DNA of 64,000 bases from Caprella mutica. Taxonomy: Eukaryota; Arthropoda; Malacostraca; Amphipoda; Caprellidae. The notes under the pieces are model-generated. The model was not told the origin of the DNA, made no database searches, and saw nothing but the letters and a program-made list of their open reading frames with translations. Positions 1 through 12,900 of this stretch are shown here, one piece after another. The stretch is taken from assembly GCA_947561585.1 (NCBI GenBank), contig CANNZV010001122.1, positions 62,001 to 126,000 on the forward strand. The letters run 5' to 3'. Both the position numbers and the translations under genes were made by a program. Position 1 is the stretch's first letter, and each line of letters starts with the position of its first letter.

Positions 1-1355
1 GCAATCTTAAAAATTATCTTCGAAGCCTAGTGAGAAAAGGTAAAAAAAAAGCTACACCGGAAAATGATAACCAGAGCAACTTCCTCGGCCCGCGGCAATA
101 TAACCACTATACAGTAAGAAAACTACCTAGAACTTTATAACTTTGTTTATAAATAGAGTATCTGTGCTTTTTACTTTGGTTTATAAATTATATATATATT
201 TTTAGTTATAGAAATATTAAATTTGATGTAATTATAGCTTGACCTTTCAAAAGTGGGAGGGGCATATCGAGCTTTACTTGTGGTTGTTTTCTTCAGTTTT
301 TCTTCAGGCGTTCGAGTGATAGGTTGAGTGTGTGTCTTTGCTCCGTGAAAACACTTTTATTACTACCATAGAAACTATAGTCTTATGAACTATTTCGTAG
401 ACATATATGCTCTGTTGGTTCGATTTAATCGCTCCAAATTTACTCTTTTTGGATAATTCACAAACGTTTGAGTAAGTTAATTTATATAAAATTGATATAT
501 TTAGTTGAATTAAAAATATTTAAATATCGGCAATTACTCAATTACAGATATTTATTGTTGGTCTTTTCTTGCATTTTATTTTGAGGTTCAATATTTGATG
601 TTCACGATATTTATCAAAAAGTATCAATATAAAATTGAATAAATAAATATTTAATATAAAATTATTCAATATATAGATATTAAATATATATAAAATATAT
701 AATTATTCCATATTTTATATCATCTCTTTTTTTCTACTAAATTTGCTGATCTTTTCTGTTTGCAGGGCGGGCGCATTCGATAATAATGGAAATAAAATAA
801 TTAAATATAATGCTATCAGACTTTTAGAATTAAATTATTTAGTTAGAAAATAAACAGACTTGTTATAGTAAATAATTAAATTAGAAAAGTTTCTGTCTTC
901 TGAGTAGGATAATAACCAATTCCTTGAACAAATCGGCATTATGGCTATTTGGAAGTAGATCTGTTGAATAATAGGTTAAGTTCTTAGTTATCGGACGGTT
1001 TCACATTATCGATTATATAAGAATTATATATTTACTCGTTATTAATTATTATATCGATTTTTAAGGTTTCTCCTAATCCACTTCAGATTACAATCTTCGA
1101 CATCAAGGAAATGTGTTCTCCTAATTCATATCATTAAATAGCAACGCGTAGCTATATGAATTACATCCATGATATAATTACTTGCATTATTTTCATATGC
1201 GCCCAGCGAACAGAAAAGATCCTAATTTACTATATTTTTTAGGTAATTTTTTTTAAAGAAAATTAAAAAAAAAACGAATAGGCTAATAGTGAGAATATTA
1301 AAAACATATATCATTAACATATGAAAGAGCGCTATTTATAAGCTAAAACCTACTA
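1..1355. other. AT-rich stretch, no gene recognised
   Basis: No exon, RNA gene or clear repeat. May include 5' sequence or untranslated exons of the dixin gene. Confidence 0.4.
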
Positions 1356-1523
1356 GGGTAGGTTATGAGTTATTGGTCAGTACTACATCTTCGGTCATAT
1401 AAGAAAAAACAATATAAAAATTGTTATTATTATTGTGCTATCTAATAATAATAATTTTTATATTGTTTTTTCTTATATGACAGAAGACATACCTAGTAAT
1501 GACCGATAATTCGTAACTTACCC
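1356..1523. mobile_element. MITE family A (GGGTAAGTTACGAATTATCG), copy at 1.4 kb
   Basis: 168-bp foldback. The left arm GGGTAGGTTATGAGTTATTGG and the right arm ending CCGATAATTCGTAACTTACCC are inverted repeats of about 75 bp each. Flanked by TA. This copy best shows the family structure: ends, a GGTCATATAAGAAAAAAC block, and a short AT-rich loop. Confidence 0.8.
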
Positions 1524-1700
1524 TAATTAGGTAGGCCTAGCTACTCAAATAGGCATGCGCGCGCAGGTGCCCGTCTCTCGGTTGCCAGATGTTGCTAATT
1601 TCCTATTAGCACAGGTGTTCAATGGTGAATCTTTAGAACAAATAATTAATTATTACCTACCTTCTGCTTGACGATAGAAAGCACTAACAATTGTGTTGTT

Positions 1701-1871
1701 GGGTGAATTACAAGTTATCGTATGGTTCCACATGTCCGATGATGTAAGAAAAAATATGATAAATTTATTTTTCAATTTATACCTAGTCATGGTCATAAAA
1801 TAATAATTATTATATTGTCTTTTCTCATATGACCGAAGATGTGAAACTGTCCGTTAATTCGTAACTTACCC
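1701..1871. mobile_element. MITE family A, diverged copy
   Basis: Left arm GGGTGAATTACAAGTTATCG, right arm ending CGTTAATTCGTAACTTACCC. It ends 30 bp before the Helitron copy at 1901. Confidence 0.7.
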
Positions 1872-1900
1872 TATAGAAGTATCCCGTGAAATATTGCCAA

Positions 1901-2185
1901 TCTATCCTAATAATTTCCCTTGTGTGTTTATTTATTTATTTGGTGTCCGCTTTTACATTAAGGGTATTAAACATGAAGAATGTAACTATGATACGCACGG
2001 GAATATATTGACTTGATATTTAAATTCTTTTGTTTTCATTCAATTTTTGAATGTATTTTATCTATAAAATAAATTAGACTATTCAGAAAATTTAATTTTA
2101 ATTGAATTCATTAAAAATAACACAATAACGGGTAATAAATTGGTATTGATGGCAACCCGTTATTTTTAGCGGGAAAGTGCACTAG
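1901..2185 (+). mobile_element. Helitron-like non-autonomous element, copy 1
   Basis: 285 bp. It starts TCTATCCTAATAATTTCC after host A and ends CTAG before host T. A hairpin (CCCGttattttta-gCGGG, 2156-2173) stands 8 bases before the CTAG end. A 5' TC, 3' hairpin plus CTAG and A/T insertion are Helitron hallmarks. A second copy in opposite orientation at 61963-62246 has the same ends and length. Confidence 0.8.
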
Positions 2186-2724
2186 TAACAAATGATATTG
2201 TAGCACATATGTTGTGAAGTTTTGAACGTATTCGATTACATACTAAATAAAATAAAAGTATTACTGCACGTTCGGCATTAGGTGGTTAAAGGAGTTTAAA
2301 ACGCGCAGAGCATTCTCGAGATTGTACAAATCGGTAAATTGCGCGGAACCTATACAAAATGTGACAAAGTTGGCTTTTTTTAAAGAAAAGTGGCATAATA
2401 AATCACTGTAAATTCTTAGCTTTCCACATGCGCATTTGTCTTTCGTCATTGTCGAACTGATTTATGCTCCAATTAAATGCGCCGTAACTACCGATTGCGC
2501 ACCGAAAGTCGCGGAACAAACTATTGTGAGGCACACAACTAATGGCAAAAGTGACGTCGATATCATTCTGGTGCTGTAACCTCTTGACTTTTACACTTGG
2601 GGAAGTTTCCAGATTACTTGAATTTTTCATATAACCTAAAATTTCCCGGCTACGTAATTCTTAGGCATATAGAATTAGAATTCGTTAACTTTAATAATGA
2701 AAATTATTCAGAGTTACGTATCTA

Positions 2725-2879
2725 GGGTAAATTCCGAATTATCGGTCAGTTTCACATCTTCGGACATATAAGAAAAAACGATATAAAAATAATTTCTACT
2801 GAAATTATTATTATATTGTTTTTTCTTATAATTTTTATGACCGAATATGTGGAACTGACCGATAATTAAGAACTTACCC
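2725..2879. mobile_element. MITE family A copy
   Basis: 155-bp foldback, GGGTAAATTCCGAATTATCGG to GATAATTAAGAACTTACCC, flanked by TA. Confidence 0.78.
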
Positions 2880-3529
2880 TATACCAATTGTTTTTGTTTA
2901 CTAATCTTTTTAACAGAGAAAAGTTCTTCTAAAGGTCCTCTCCAGGCTCCTGGAAAAATGAGTTAAATACATATTGCATAAATATTGACTAATAATTATT
3001 ATCTTTTCACTATACATTTATTACGCTATTTAAGTTTCATGCTCAGTGTGTTACTGTGGAACAGTTGTACGTAACACTAATTTGACGCTGAAGAAAAAGA
3101 TAGTACACTCTTTGTTTTGATTTCTAATTAGAATTTTATACACAAAGAATTCATATTCCAACTTAATTTAAACTGTTAATGATTATTTGGTTTAAATTAT
3201 AGTGTATATAATAAGGTACCTTTACTCTAATATTTACCATAATTGATCATATCTAACTTCTTGACATTCAAAACAAACGGTGTACAATCTTTTTCTTTGG
3301 TTTTATAATTAACAACTCGGAAGTAAAACGGATATTTCAGTGCAGTAAATAAATATCTTTAAAAGCACTTAGAAACAAATCTACGCTACCTAATATATCT
3401 CTCCATTTTGATTTAAACAACAAAAAAAAAATCCAGTAGGGGACCTTGAAACTCAATGCAAGTTTTTGTAAAAAATTTAAACATGTGACAAAAAATTATA
3501 AGCCCGTCCAGTTAAAAGTGACCAATTTT

Positions 3530-3632
3530 TTATGTGAGTTATTAGACGGTTTCACATTTACGATCATATAACGACTTGAAATGGTAAATCCTATTTTTTT
3601 CTCATGTCCGAAGTATGAAACCTAACTTACCT
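3530..3632. mobile_element. MITE family A, degraded copy before dixin exon 1
   Basis: Right end AACCTAACTTACC and internal ttctcatgtccgaagtatgaaac resemble the family. The left arm is weak. It ends about 30 bp before the exon 1 acceptor. Confidence 0.45.
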
Positions 3633-3664
3633 TACTATGTTTTACATTATAATCTCTTTTCCCA

Positions 3665-3956
3665 GATCTGAACCTACAAAGATGTTCAAATGGATGAAGA
3701 CCAGCAAACACAGACACACAAACAGCCCCAAGCACAAAAACCCCAAGCATACCAAGCACGAGAAAACAACCGAAGAAGACAACCTACGCAATATTCTGAA
3801 CAATAATGACGACACGGTCGAAAAAGATGATGAGGTGGCTGAAATTCGGCCATCGGGAGACGAAACTTCGAATGGAGACGAAGCGAAAGAGAATGACTAC
3901 CATGAGATAGGGGATGTGGAGAATGAAACTGATACTAGACTGAACAATGCTAGGTA
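3665..3956 (+). CDS. DIXDC1: Dixin exon 1 (first recognised coding exon)
   Basis: The acceptor tttcccag precedes 3665 and ATG 3682 opens the reading MFKWMKTSKHRH. The peptide is Lys/His-rich at first, then acidic (Asp/Glu/Asn), with no recognisable domain. It ends in phase 2 (AG), which fits the G at 12125 to complete an Arg codon. The frame is also open upstream to 3637, across the acceptor, so a further upstream coding exon cannot be excluded. The last 28 bases of the exon plus its donor are the founder unit of the tandem array that follows. Confidence 0.6.
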
Positions 3957-6900
3957 AGTACTGATACCAGACTGAACAATGCTAGGTAACTACTGATACT
4001 AGACTGAACAATGCTAAGTAAGTACTGATACCAGACTGAACAATGCTAGGTAAGTACTGATACCAGACTGAACAATGCTAGGTATGTACTGATACTAGAC
4101 TGAACAATGCTAGGTAAGTACTGATACTAGACTGAACAATGCTAGGTAAGTACTGATACTAGACTGAACAATGCTAGGTAAGTACTGATACCAGACTGAA
4201 CAATGCTAGGTAAGTACTGATACCAGACTGAACAATGCTAGGTAAGTACTGATACTAGACTGAACAATGCTAGGTAAGTACTGATACTAGACTGAACAAT
4301 GCTAGGTAAGTACTGATACTAGACTGAACAATGCTAGGTAAGTACTGATACTAGACTGAACAATGCTAGGTAAGTACTGATACCAGACTGAACAATGCTA
4401 GGTAAGTACTGATACTAGACTGAACAATGCTAGGTAAGTACTAGGGTTAGTTACGAATTATCGGTCATTACTACATCTTCGGTCATTTAAGAAAAAAAAT
4501 ATTATTATTACACAGTGCTACCTAATACTTCTACAAACCCGGGTTTGCAGAAATATTAGGGGTCGTACACACGTAGAGTTTTTTTTAACTCTTTCCACCA
4601 GACTTTTTGCTAAGCTCCTCCTACTTTCTGCACGAGAATGTAAGAAAAAACGATACAATTGTTATAACTTATTTCTTTTAGTTGGTATCCATGATACCAT
4701 GATTTTATTCACAGAGCTTCTTCTGGCTGCTTCTTGAAAGTCCCTTGTGATTTCCCTAGTTTATCGTTGACCTATTTTTTAACAATCACCAATTGTTCAA
4801 TGCACAATGCGCGAGGAGACTGAGTGGCAGCACACAAGTCTGTGTTTGTTTTGAATTGAGGGTAAATAGAGTTCATATTTCAAAGAAAATTTCAAAATAT
4901 GGGATTATTTTCGTCACATCCGAGTAAAAAAAGAAAAAAGGAAACCAACTGATGCTGTATCCTATATCTCGTAAGCCTTATTTGTCTCCTTCCTCTAATC
5001 CTTCAAAGGATGCCTCTTGACTTCCTGTGGTCCCTACCTATCCTATAGGAAGGGACCACCAGGAACCTTTGGCTCTTGTAGAGCTTCCATCCTTCCTTCA
5101 AAGCAGCTTGTCGTATTTAAAGCATTAAATACAGTATCCCTTAATGCCTTGCATTCATTTTAGCGTTGAAAAAGAGAATTTTTCTGCTATTCTTGTAATA
5201 TATACAGGAGGACCCACAAAAAGTGTACCCAAGTTTGAATTAATATAAATATCGTACAAGCAATGACGGTGGTAGAATGGACATATGAAAATATCTAATT
5301 TTTAAATTTACTTTAACTCATTCTTTAGCTAATTATAAATACGATATTTTTAATAATTCTAAGATGGGTTCACTTTTTTGTGAGTCACCCTGTATAGGTA
5401 AAGAAAGCATATTAAGCAATAAAAAAGATTTGTATTTTATTTTATCACATGATCAGAAATGGTCGAATCAGAAGTTAAACCCTACTAAAAACATTTTTTT
5501 TCCATTTTTTTTTTAGGAAAAAGTTTATCTCAAAAAAAAAAAATCTCAAAAAAGTGCAAAATACATTTCATGAAAGGGAACATATATTTATAATTCTGCT
5601 AATTTTATATTAAACCAAAATGTCTACCAAATTTGAAATTCCCACATAAGATTTAAAAGGATCCCTCTAAATCTTTCATAATTTGCTTTAAAGGTATAAA
5701 TCTATCAAAAAAATAGCATCGTCATGCTTCCTTAAGTACCTTACATTTCCTTCACTCCATTTATTAGTTAACAATCAACCTACACTTCACCAACCACAAT
5801 CTCGCTTGATTCTGGGTAAAAGGATTGATTTCTTTCTTATCTCCTACAACCCACACTACCATATCAGTCGCAATAACTCCATTCAACCCAGATAACAACC
5901 CTAATGCTAAACTTCCTGCCCCAACCCCAGGCTAAAGGCTCTAACCCCGAGGTTAAGACACCGTGAGAGATTATTAGTCTGAGGAAATAGAGACACATGC
6001 AGAGGTTATCGACAACCTATTAGATTGATGACTTTTATTGCCATACCATCTACAGGGGTGTTTGGCTTCTACTTCAAAGTCCCTTCTTTACGTCAGCGGT
6101 ATGACGTTCGGTTCCGAAACAGACGTAAATTCTTAACTGGCTGTCTGTATCACTGATACATGGAATGATATTTCTCAAATGTATATGCATACTACTGAGG
6201 AGCGTATCAATGATACATTTAAGAAAAACTGGATTCTATGTCCTAGAAAAAAAATTCAAGAATATAAAAAATGAAAGATCATTCATCGACTCAAAAATAA
6301 TTAGAATTTAATTATCTTAATTTTGAGCTTAATATTATTATATATGACACTTCTAGTACTCTGCACCGTGTACTACTTATGACCCAGTGCAGTCAGAGTA
6401 CACTGCACCGTGTACTACCTATGACCCAGTACACTACACACTACAAAGGGCAGGTGGTTACGTCTTACTTTACCGGATACGACACCTGGGAACCAGCGCC
6501 GTCTTCTCTATTCCGGAGGATGTACAAGAATAACTAGACACTAGTACTAGTATTGGTGCGGATACCAGGACAGTCTAGTTCTGGTGTGGGTCTAGTGTAG
6601 TTCTTCTTGTGTCTTTAATGTGGTTTTAGTGGTTTGGGTATAGAAACAAAATTATATGTTTTATTCATTTTCTTGGATATACGGTTAATACGAAGTAGTT
6701 TATAAAACACGTTAGAATGTGGTACAAATAATATAAATTAATAGGGTTAGTTCCGAGTTATTAAGCAGTTACACAGTGGCGATCTTATATGAAAAATACA
6801 CATTTAAATTGGTTATTTTGATTTAATTAAAATAATATTATCAGTTTCAAATAGAGACATCTAAGATATGGTACATATCCGTACCATCCCGTAAGCAACA

Positions 6901-9900
6901 TGTTAACCAGAAGCAATTCCTTCTCCTCAGTTTACTAAAATAGTAAACCAACTCAAAAGTTTTTAAAAAGCTGAACTATAATAGACTACTGACGTCATGG
7001 AGAGTAGACTAAGTGAGTTTCGAAGAAGGTGAGTAAATTTTAGGGACTCACCTTTGGTAGCCAGGTAAACTACAAATTAACAAAAGGCTAAAAACAACTT
7101 AAGAGTCTAACGCGTGAAAAACAGACCCATCCGGTGACAGAGGTTGAAAATAGCATAGTGCCAAAATGGTCTGACGGTCAATAATTTTACAGATGCAAAA
7201 TCGGAAAACAGTTTTTGTTGTTTTCCCTAATTATCGGAGAGGGTATGAATTTTCAGGCTATGAGAAGCAATTGCGCTATTTAATTAGTGTAAAATTACTG
7301 TCAGAAATATCTATTTTTAGGTATGTTTTTCGCGGAGGAGAGTCTTATTATAAAACTAATTCATGATTCTAACTATGAAAATTACTCTTGTTTCATAAAT
7401 TCTATTAAACTTATTTCACGCATCACCTCTTCTTTTGCTCTCTCTAACCACTCTATTCCTCTCACTCTAACCACTCTATTCCTCTCTCTCTAACCACTCT
7501 ATTCCTCTCTCTCTAACCACTCTATTCCTGTCAGTAGTTTCGTCAGTCACCTGTCAGTTTTTTTCCAGGCAGAGCAAAACAATCCATCAGTTTTTATCTT
7601 CTTCTTTTGATGACTAACTTCCTTCATTCTCTTTATTCCTTCATTCTCTTTATTCCTTCATTCTCTTTATTTCTTCATTCTCTTTATTTCTTCATTCTCT
7701 TTATTCCTTCATTCTCTTTATTTCTTCATTCTCTTTATTCCTTCATTCTCTTTATTCCTTCATTCTCTTTATTTCTTCATTCTCTTTATTTCTTCATTCT
7801 CTTTATTCCTTCATTCTCTTTATTTCTTCATTCTCTTTATTCCTTCATTCTCTTTATTTCTTCATTCTCTTTATTCCTTCATTCTCTTTATTCCTTCATC
7901 CTCTTTATTCCTTCATTCTCTTTATTCCTTCATTCTCTTTATTCCTTCATTCTCTTCTCTCTTACACCTCCTCTTTATTCCTTTATTCTCTTCTCTCGTA
8001 CACCTCCTCTTTATTCCTTTATTCTCTTCTCTCTTACACCTCTTTATTCCTTCATTCTCTTCTCTCTTACACCTCTTTATTCCTTTATTCTCTTCTCTCT
8101 TACACCTCCTCTTTATTCTCTTCTCTCTTACACCTCCTCTTTATTCCTTTATTCTCTTCTCTCTTACACCTCTTTATTCCTTCATTCTCTTCTCTCTTAC
8201 ACCTCCTCTTTATTCCTTCATCTTCTTACACCTCATTCCTTTATCATCTTCTCTTCTATACCTCCTCTTTATTATTTCTTTTGCTGATCACTTCTTTCTT
8301 TTCTCGAAAATGGTTGATTATATTTATTTGTTTTCCTTTCCGACTGCTTCTTCCAGTCCCTTGTACTTAATTTCCTTTATACGTCACCAATATTGCCTTT
8401 GGTTCCGAAGCAGATGTTAAACCACTATAAATTTGGTATTTTCTTTAATAACATTAATGTGATACTTTAAATGGAATTCGATTGCGGACACTGGAAGTTT
8501 TCACACGGTAACAACACTGTGTCCGGTAATTAGCCATTTGCCCCTTCCTATTTCTCACACTACTGAAAATTGCGTTAAAATCCACCCTATTTTTCTGAGA
8601 AATGAGCTCTGGTGATTCAATAAATATTTAATAATGTCTATGGTAATCATTTTAATGGTAGGGTCACACGGGTAAATTGTGACTCTTTAATTTCTAATTG
8701 AGGCCTTCTCAACAAAGCCTCTAAAATCTGATTAACAGAAATATATAGTTTTTTTCAATTTAATGACTATTTTGAAGATAGTATCCTTAAGCACGCAGTT
8801 AGTTACTGTGCCGCAATTTACCTGCATCACCCTAAATATTTTCATATTTTCAACGGTGCGAAAAACCGGCGTAATATTAGTATCGTATCCGTTCTACCAA
8901 TCTAACCCCCCCCCCCTCATCCTTATCGTATCCGTGCTACCAAACCCCCTCCTTACTGTAACGTACCCCACTCCCCCCTGTACCGCGTAACATAATTAAT
9001 TAGTTCGAATTAAGTCGCCCGAAGGTAGATACGTGACTTCAAACCCAAATTGACGTGTGACGTCAGCACGGTATACACACTGCATCGAAATTAACGAATT
9101 ATTCACTTGGAGTAACGGTATGAATGAATTATCGTAGGTACGAGCCCCGATGATGAGATATTTTGTAGGGTAAATACTCAAATACCGGTAGCAATATGGT
9201 TCTAACTAGAGATAGGACGATACCAAAATTTTCACCGATACCTCAGTTTTTTACCGATACCGATACCCTTCCGATACCTAGATTTTACTGATACCGATAC
9301 CCTGCAAATACCGATACCTAGATTTTCACCGATACTGATGCCGATATCGATACTGATGCCGATACCGATACTTTAATGAGATTAATTATTTTTAAATTTA
9401 GGATTACCTATCTATATGAAATCATTGTTACATCAATTTGAAATAAAAATTTTCATTGTTATAGATAAATATTAGACAATAAATTATATTATATATTTTT
9501 TTAAATAATAGTAGTATCGGCACTTTTTTGTCTATACCGATACCGATTAGCTACCGATACCAAAAAAAAAATTCTGATACCGATACCGAGTACCGATACC
9601 AGAAAAATAGCCGATACTTCCGATACCGATACTTCGTCCCATCCCTGTTCTAACCGAGTGAAATAATTAGAGTTGATTCATTGTATTGAATAACTTAATA
9701 ATTGGTAAATACAAATTATATTAGTTTTAATCTTCACAAATTAGTTTTTATTCAGCAGCTTTTATTGCATATTAGAAGATATAAAAAGTGATACTTTGGC
9801 TGCTATTCCAACTGTTTTTATAACAATGTGATGTTCATGTTACTAGGATCTAATTTGAAAACAAGCCATTTTATAAGCTAGCATAGATATTAAATTCACA

Positions 9901-12900
9901 GTACAATGGTCCATTAATGGTGAAAGGTTGAATTACTGTCATTAGAATAAAGTTATAAAATGGTAACGGCTGCGTGAAACACATAAAAGATGAACTTTAC
10001 TCCATTTCCGTCTGGAACTGATTGTTCTACATGACTGATGGGTGAGAATGAGGAGGTAGGAGAATGAGGAGGTAGGAGAATGAGGAGGTAGGAGAATGAG
10101 GAAGTAGGAGAATGAGGAGGTAGGAGAATGAGGAGGTGGGAGAATGAGGAGAGGTAGGAGAATGAGGAGAGGTAGGAGAATGACGAGAGGTAGGAGAATG
10201 ACGAGAGGTAGGAGAATGACGAGAGGTGGGAGAATGAGGAGAGGTGGGAGAATGAGGAGAGGTGGGAGAATGAGGAGAGGTGGGAGAATGAGGAGAGGTG
10301 GGAGAATGAGGAGAGGTGGGAGAATGAGGAGAGGTGGGAGAATGAGGAGAGGTGGGAGAATGAGGAGAGGTGGGAGAATGAGGAGAGGTGGGAGAATGAG
10401 GAGAGGTGGGAGAATGAGGAGAGGTGGGAGAATGAGGAGAGGTGGGAGAATGATCGAGAATGTGTGGGTAGGAGGAGAATGATCGAGAATGTGAAGGTAG
10501 GAGGAGAATGATCGAGAATGTGAAGGTAGGAGAAGAATGATCGAGAATGTGAAGGTAGGAGGAGAATGATCGAGAATGTGAAGGTAGGAGGAGAATGATC
10601 GAGAATGTGAAGGTAGGAGGAGAATGATCGACAATGTGAAGGTAGGAGGAGAATGATCGACAATGTGAAGGTAGGAGGAGAATGATCGACAATGTGAAGG
10701 TAGGAGGAGAATGATCGAGAATGTGAAGGTAGGAGAATTTTACCAATTGTACATTAAATAGGTCTATAATATTCCCTCCAATGAAAGAAAGTAACTAATC
10801 GTTAAGTTGCGACATAAAGTGCGATGGATGTACCGTCTTGCTTGACTCGTTCCGTCTTCTTAGAGTCCCAGTGGCTTCTTGTAGGACAGCTAACTAATGT
10901 CCTACACTTCCTCTGTCCAGTATAGCATGTAGTGCTGAATGCCTTAGGGCGGCCAACAGAAGAGCAACTGGTGTGGAACGGCAACTGCTTGGATATCTAT
11001 GCATCTAAACAAATCGTGCTTTCTGCCTTCTATTTATATCTTAGAATTTTTATAAAATTTAAAACCTGAACCATACAAATCCCATTTTTCCTTCATAGAA
11101 CTGTAGATCATGGATACTCATCAAAATTTGTATCTAGAATAGCTACATCATTAATTTTTATGATTTTAGTTCCAATATTAGATTAAATTCCCTTCTTCAA
11201 TTCTTCTTATAGTCATAACTAACTAACTAATTCATAATCAGTTTTTCTATTCTATATAATTCGAATGGAAACTATAGTAACTGTTTGAGTTTATCAACGC
11301 TTTTGTTGATATAAATCAGTCTCCCGATAGATTGCTAGGCTTTCGTTTTCAATGAATAATAAAAGAAAATAATCGCATATATTCAAGGCAAACTAAACAG
11401 AATTCACATTATCTTAATTTGGTTCTTCTTCTGAACATAATAGCTAGAGAACTAAATAGTTATTTAACAATGTGTGCAGGTATCATGGATACCAACTGAA
11501 ATAAATAATAATTAGCTATATCGTTTTTTCTTATATTCTTGTAGAAAAAGTAGGAGGAGCTTAGCAAAAAGTCTTGTGGAAAGATTTAAAAAAACCAACG
11601 TGTGTACGGCCCTTAATATTTGATAATATAAATGTTCACTCTCACTCGTGTACTTACGTTCTCTTCGAACCTGACTGCCGTAAGTAGATTACTTCCGGTG
11701 AGCGCTATGCAATTTAAGAAGGTGAATAGACTTAGCGGTGAAATGGTACAACCAAAAATAATTTAAATGTGATGGCTAACAGTACTACATATCGCAGCCA
11801 TGCATATCCAAAAAAGAATACTCTAAGAATATTGAAATGACATCGATAAATGCAATGCATATCGTGGAGATGTTCCGGAAATATTAGCTGTGAAATTGGA
11901 GGTTTAGTTTGTGAATTCATTCAAAATGTGAATCTTGTTTTTGCTAACACAAAGGCATAACTGTTATATTCCATCTAGTTAACATTATAGGCGTACGTGG
12001 AATATTGAAGACAAATTTGATGACATTTTTCAAACTCTTTTTTAATTATAGGTTGTAAACCATTTTGTTGTTGCTATTTTTGTATTCAGATGCCTAGTTT
12101 TAACTGCTGTATTATTTTTCCCAGGTTGAATAGCTTCTCCCAAAGAGGAGGTGTTTACGCAGCTCCCCCTGTACCCCCACATGCTGAAATCCTCCCCCTC
12201 ACCACTCCCCCGATGGCTTGTATGCCAAATGAAGCCACAATAATGCCAAAATTGGACCACAGTCGGGCGCCAATGAGACAGGATGCTATGCCAAGTGGTC
12301 AAGATGTGCAAAACAGTCAGAATAATATGCCAAACAGCCGAACCATTATGCCAAACAGCCAAAGCATTATGCCAAACAGCCGAACCATTATGCCAAACAG
12401 CCAAAGCATTATGCCAAACAACCAAACAATTATGCCAAACAACCAAACAATTATGCCAAACAACCAAACAATTATGCCAAACAGCCAAACAATTATGCCA
12501 AGCAGCCAAACAATTATGCCAAGCAGCCAAAGCATCATGCCAAACAGTCAAAACATTAATAGCCAAAACATTATGCCAAACAGCCAATATAATGGTAACA
12601 ATATGAACGAAAACAGACAAAGTTATTATATGCCAAATAATGCTAATGATTTTACGCAAAATAATAGCAACCAACTGCCAATGATGGTGAACTCTGGCAA
12701 CCCTTACGTCACCAATAACAGTCTCAATTTTAATCCTACGAATGGGCAACTGATGACTAATAACAGTTGGATGTTAAACAGACAGATATTGCCAAACCAA
12801 AGTAACGGAACTGACCAAATGGTAAATAACGTTCAAAATCTTATGGTGAATAATGAACCAAGCCACACTTTACATAATGGACATAGCTTACAAAATGAGC

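Noticed and set aside
2261..2630. Two small minus-strand frames with Cys/His residues
   Set aside because: Considered a THAP-like transposase remnant, but the motif spacing does not fit.
7607..8287. Open frame of 226 codons
   Set aside because: Pure 17-bp repeat translation; no coding signal.
9942..10746. Several overlapping open frames on both strands
   Set aside because: All lie in the purine-rich arrays whose unit lengths keep frames open by chance.
12042..12749. Open frames opposite or out of frame with dixin exon 2
   Set aside because: Shadows of the 21-bp coding repeat; the + frame is fixed by the CH domain continuation.
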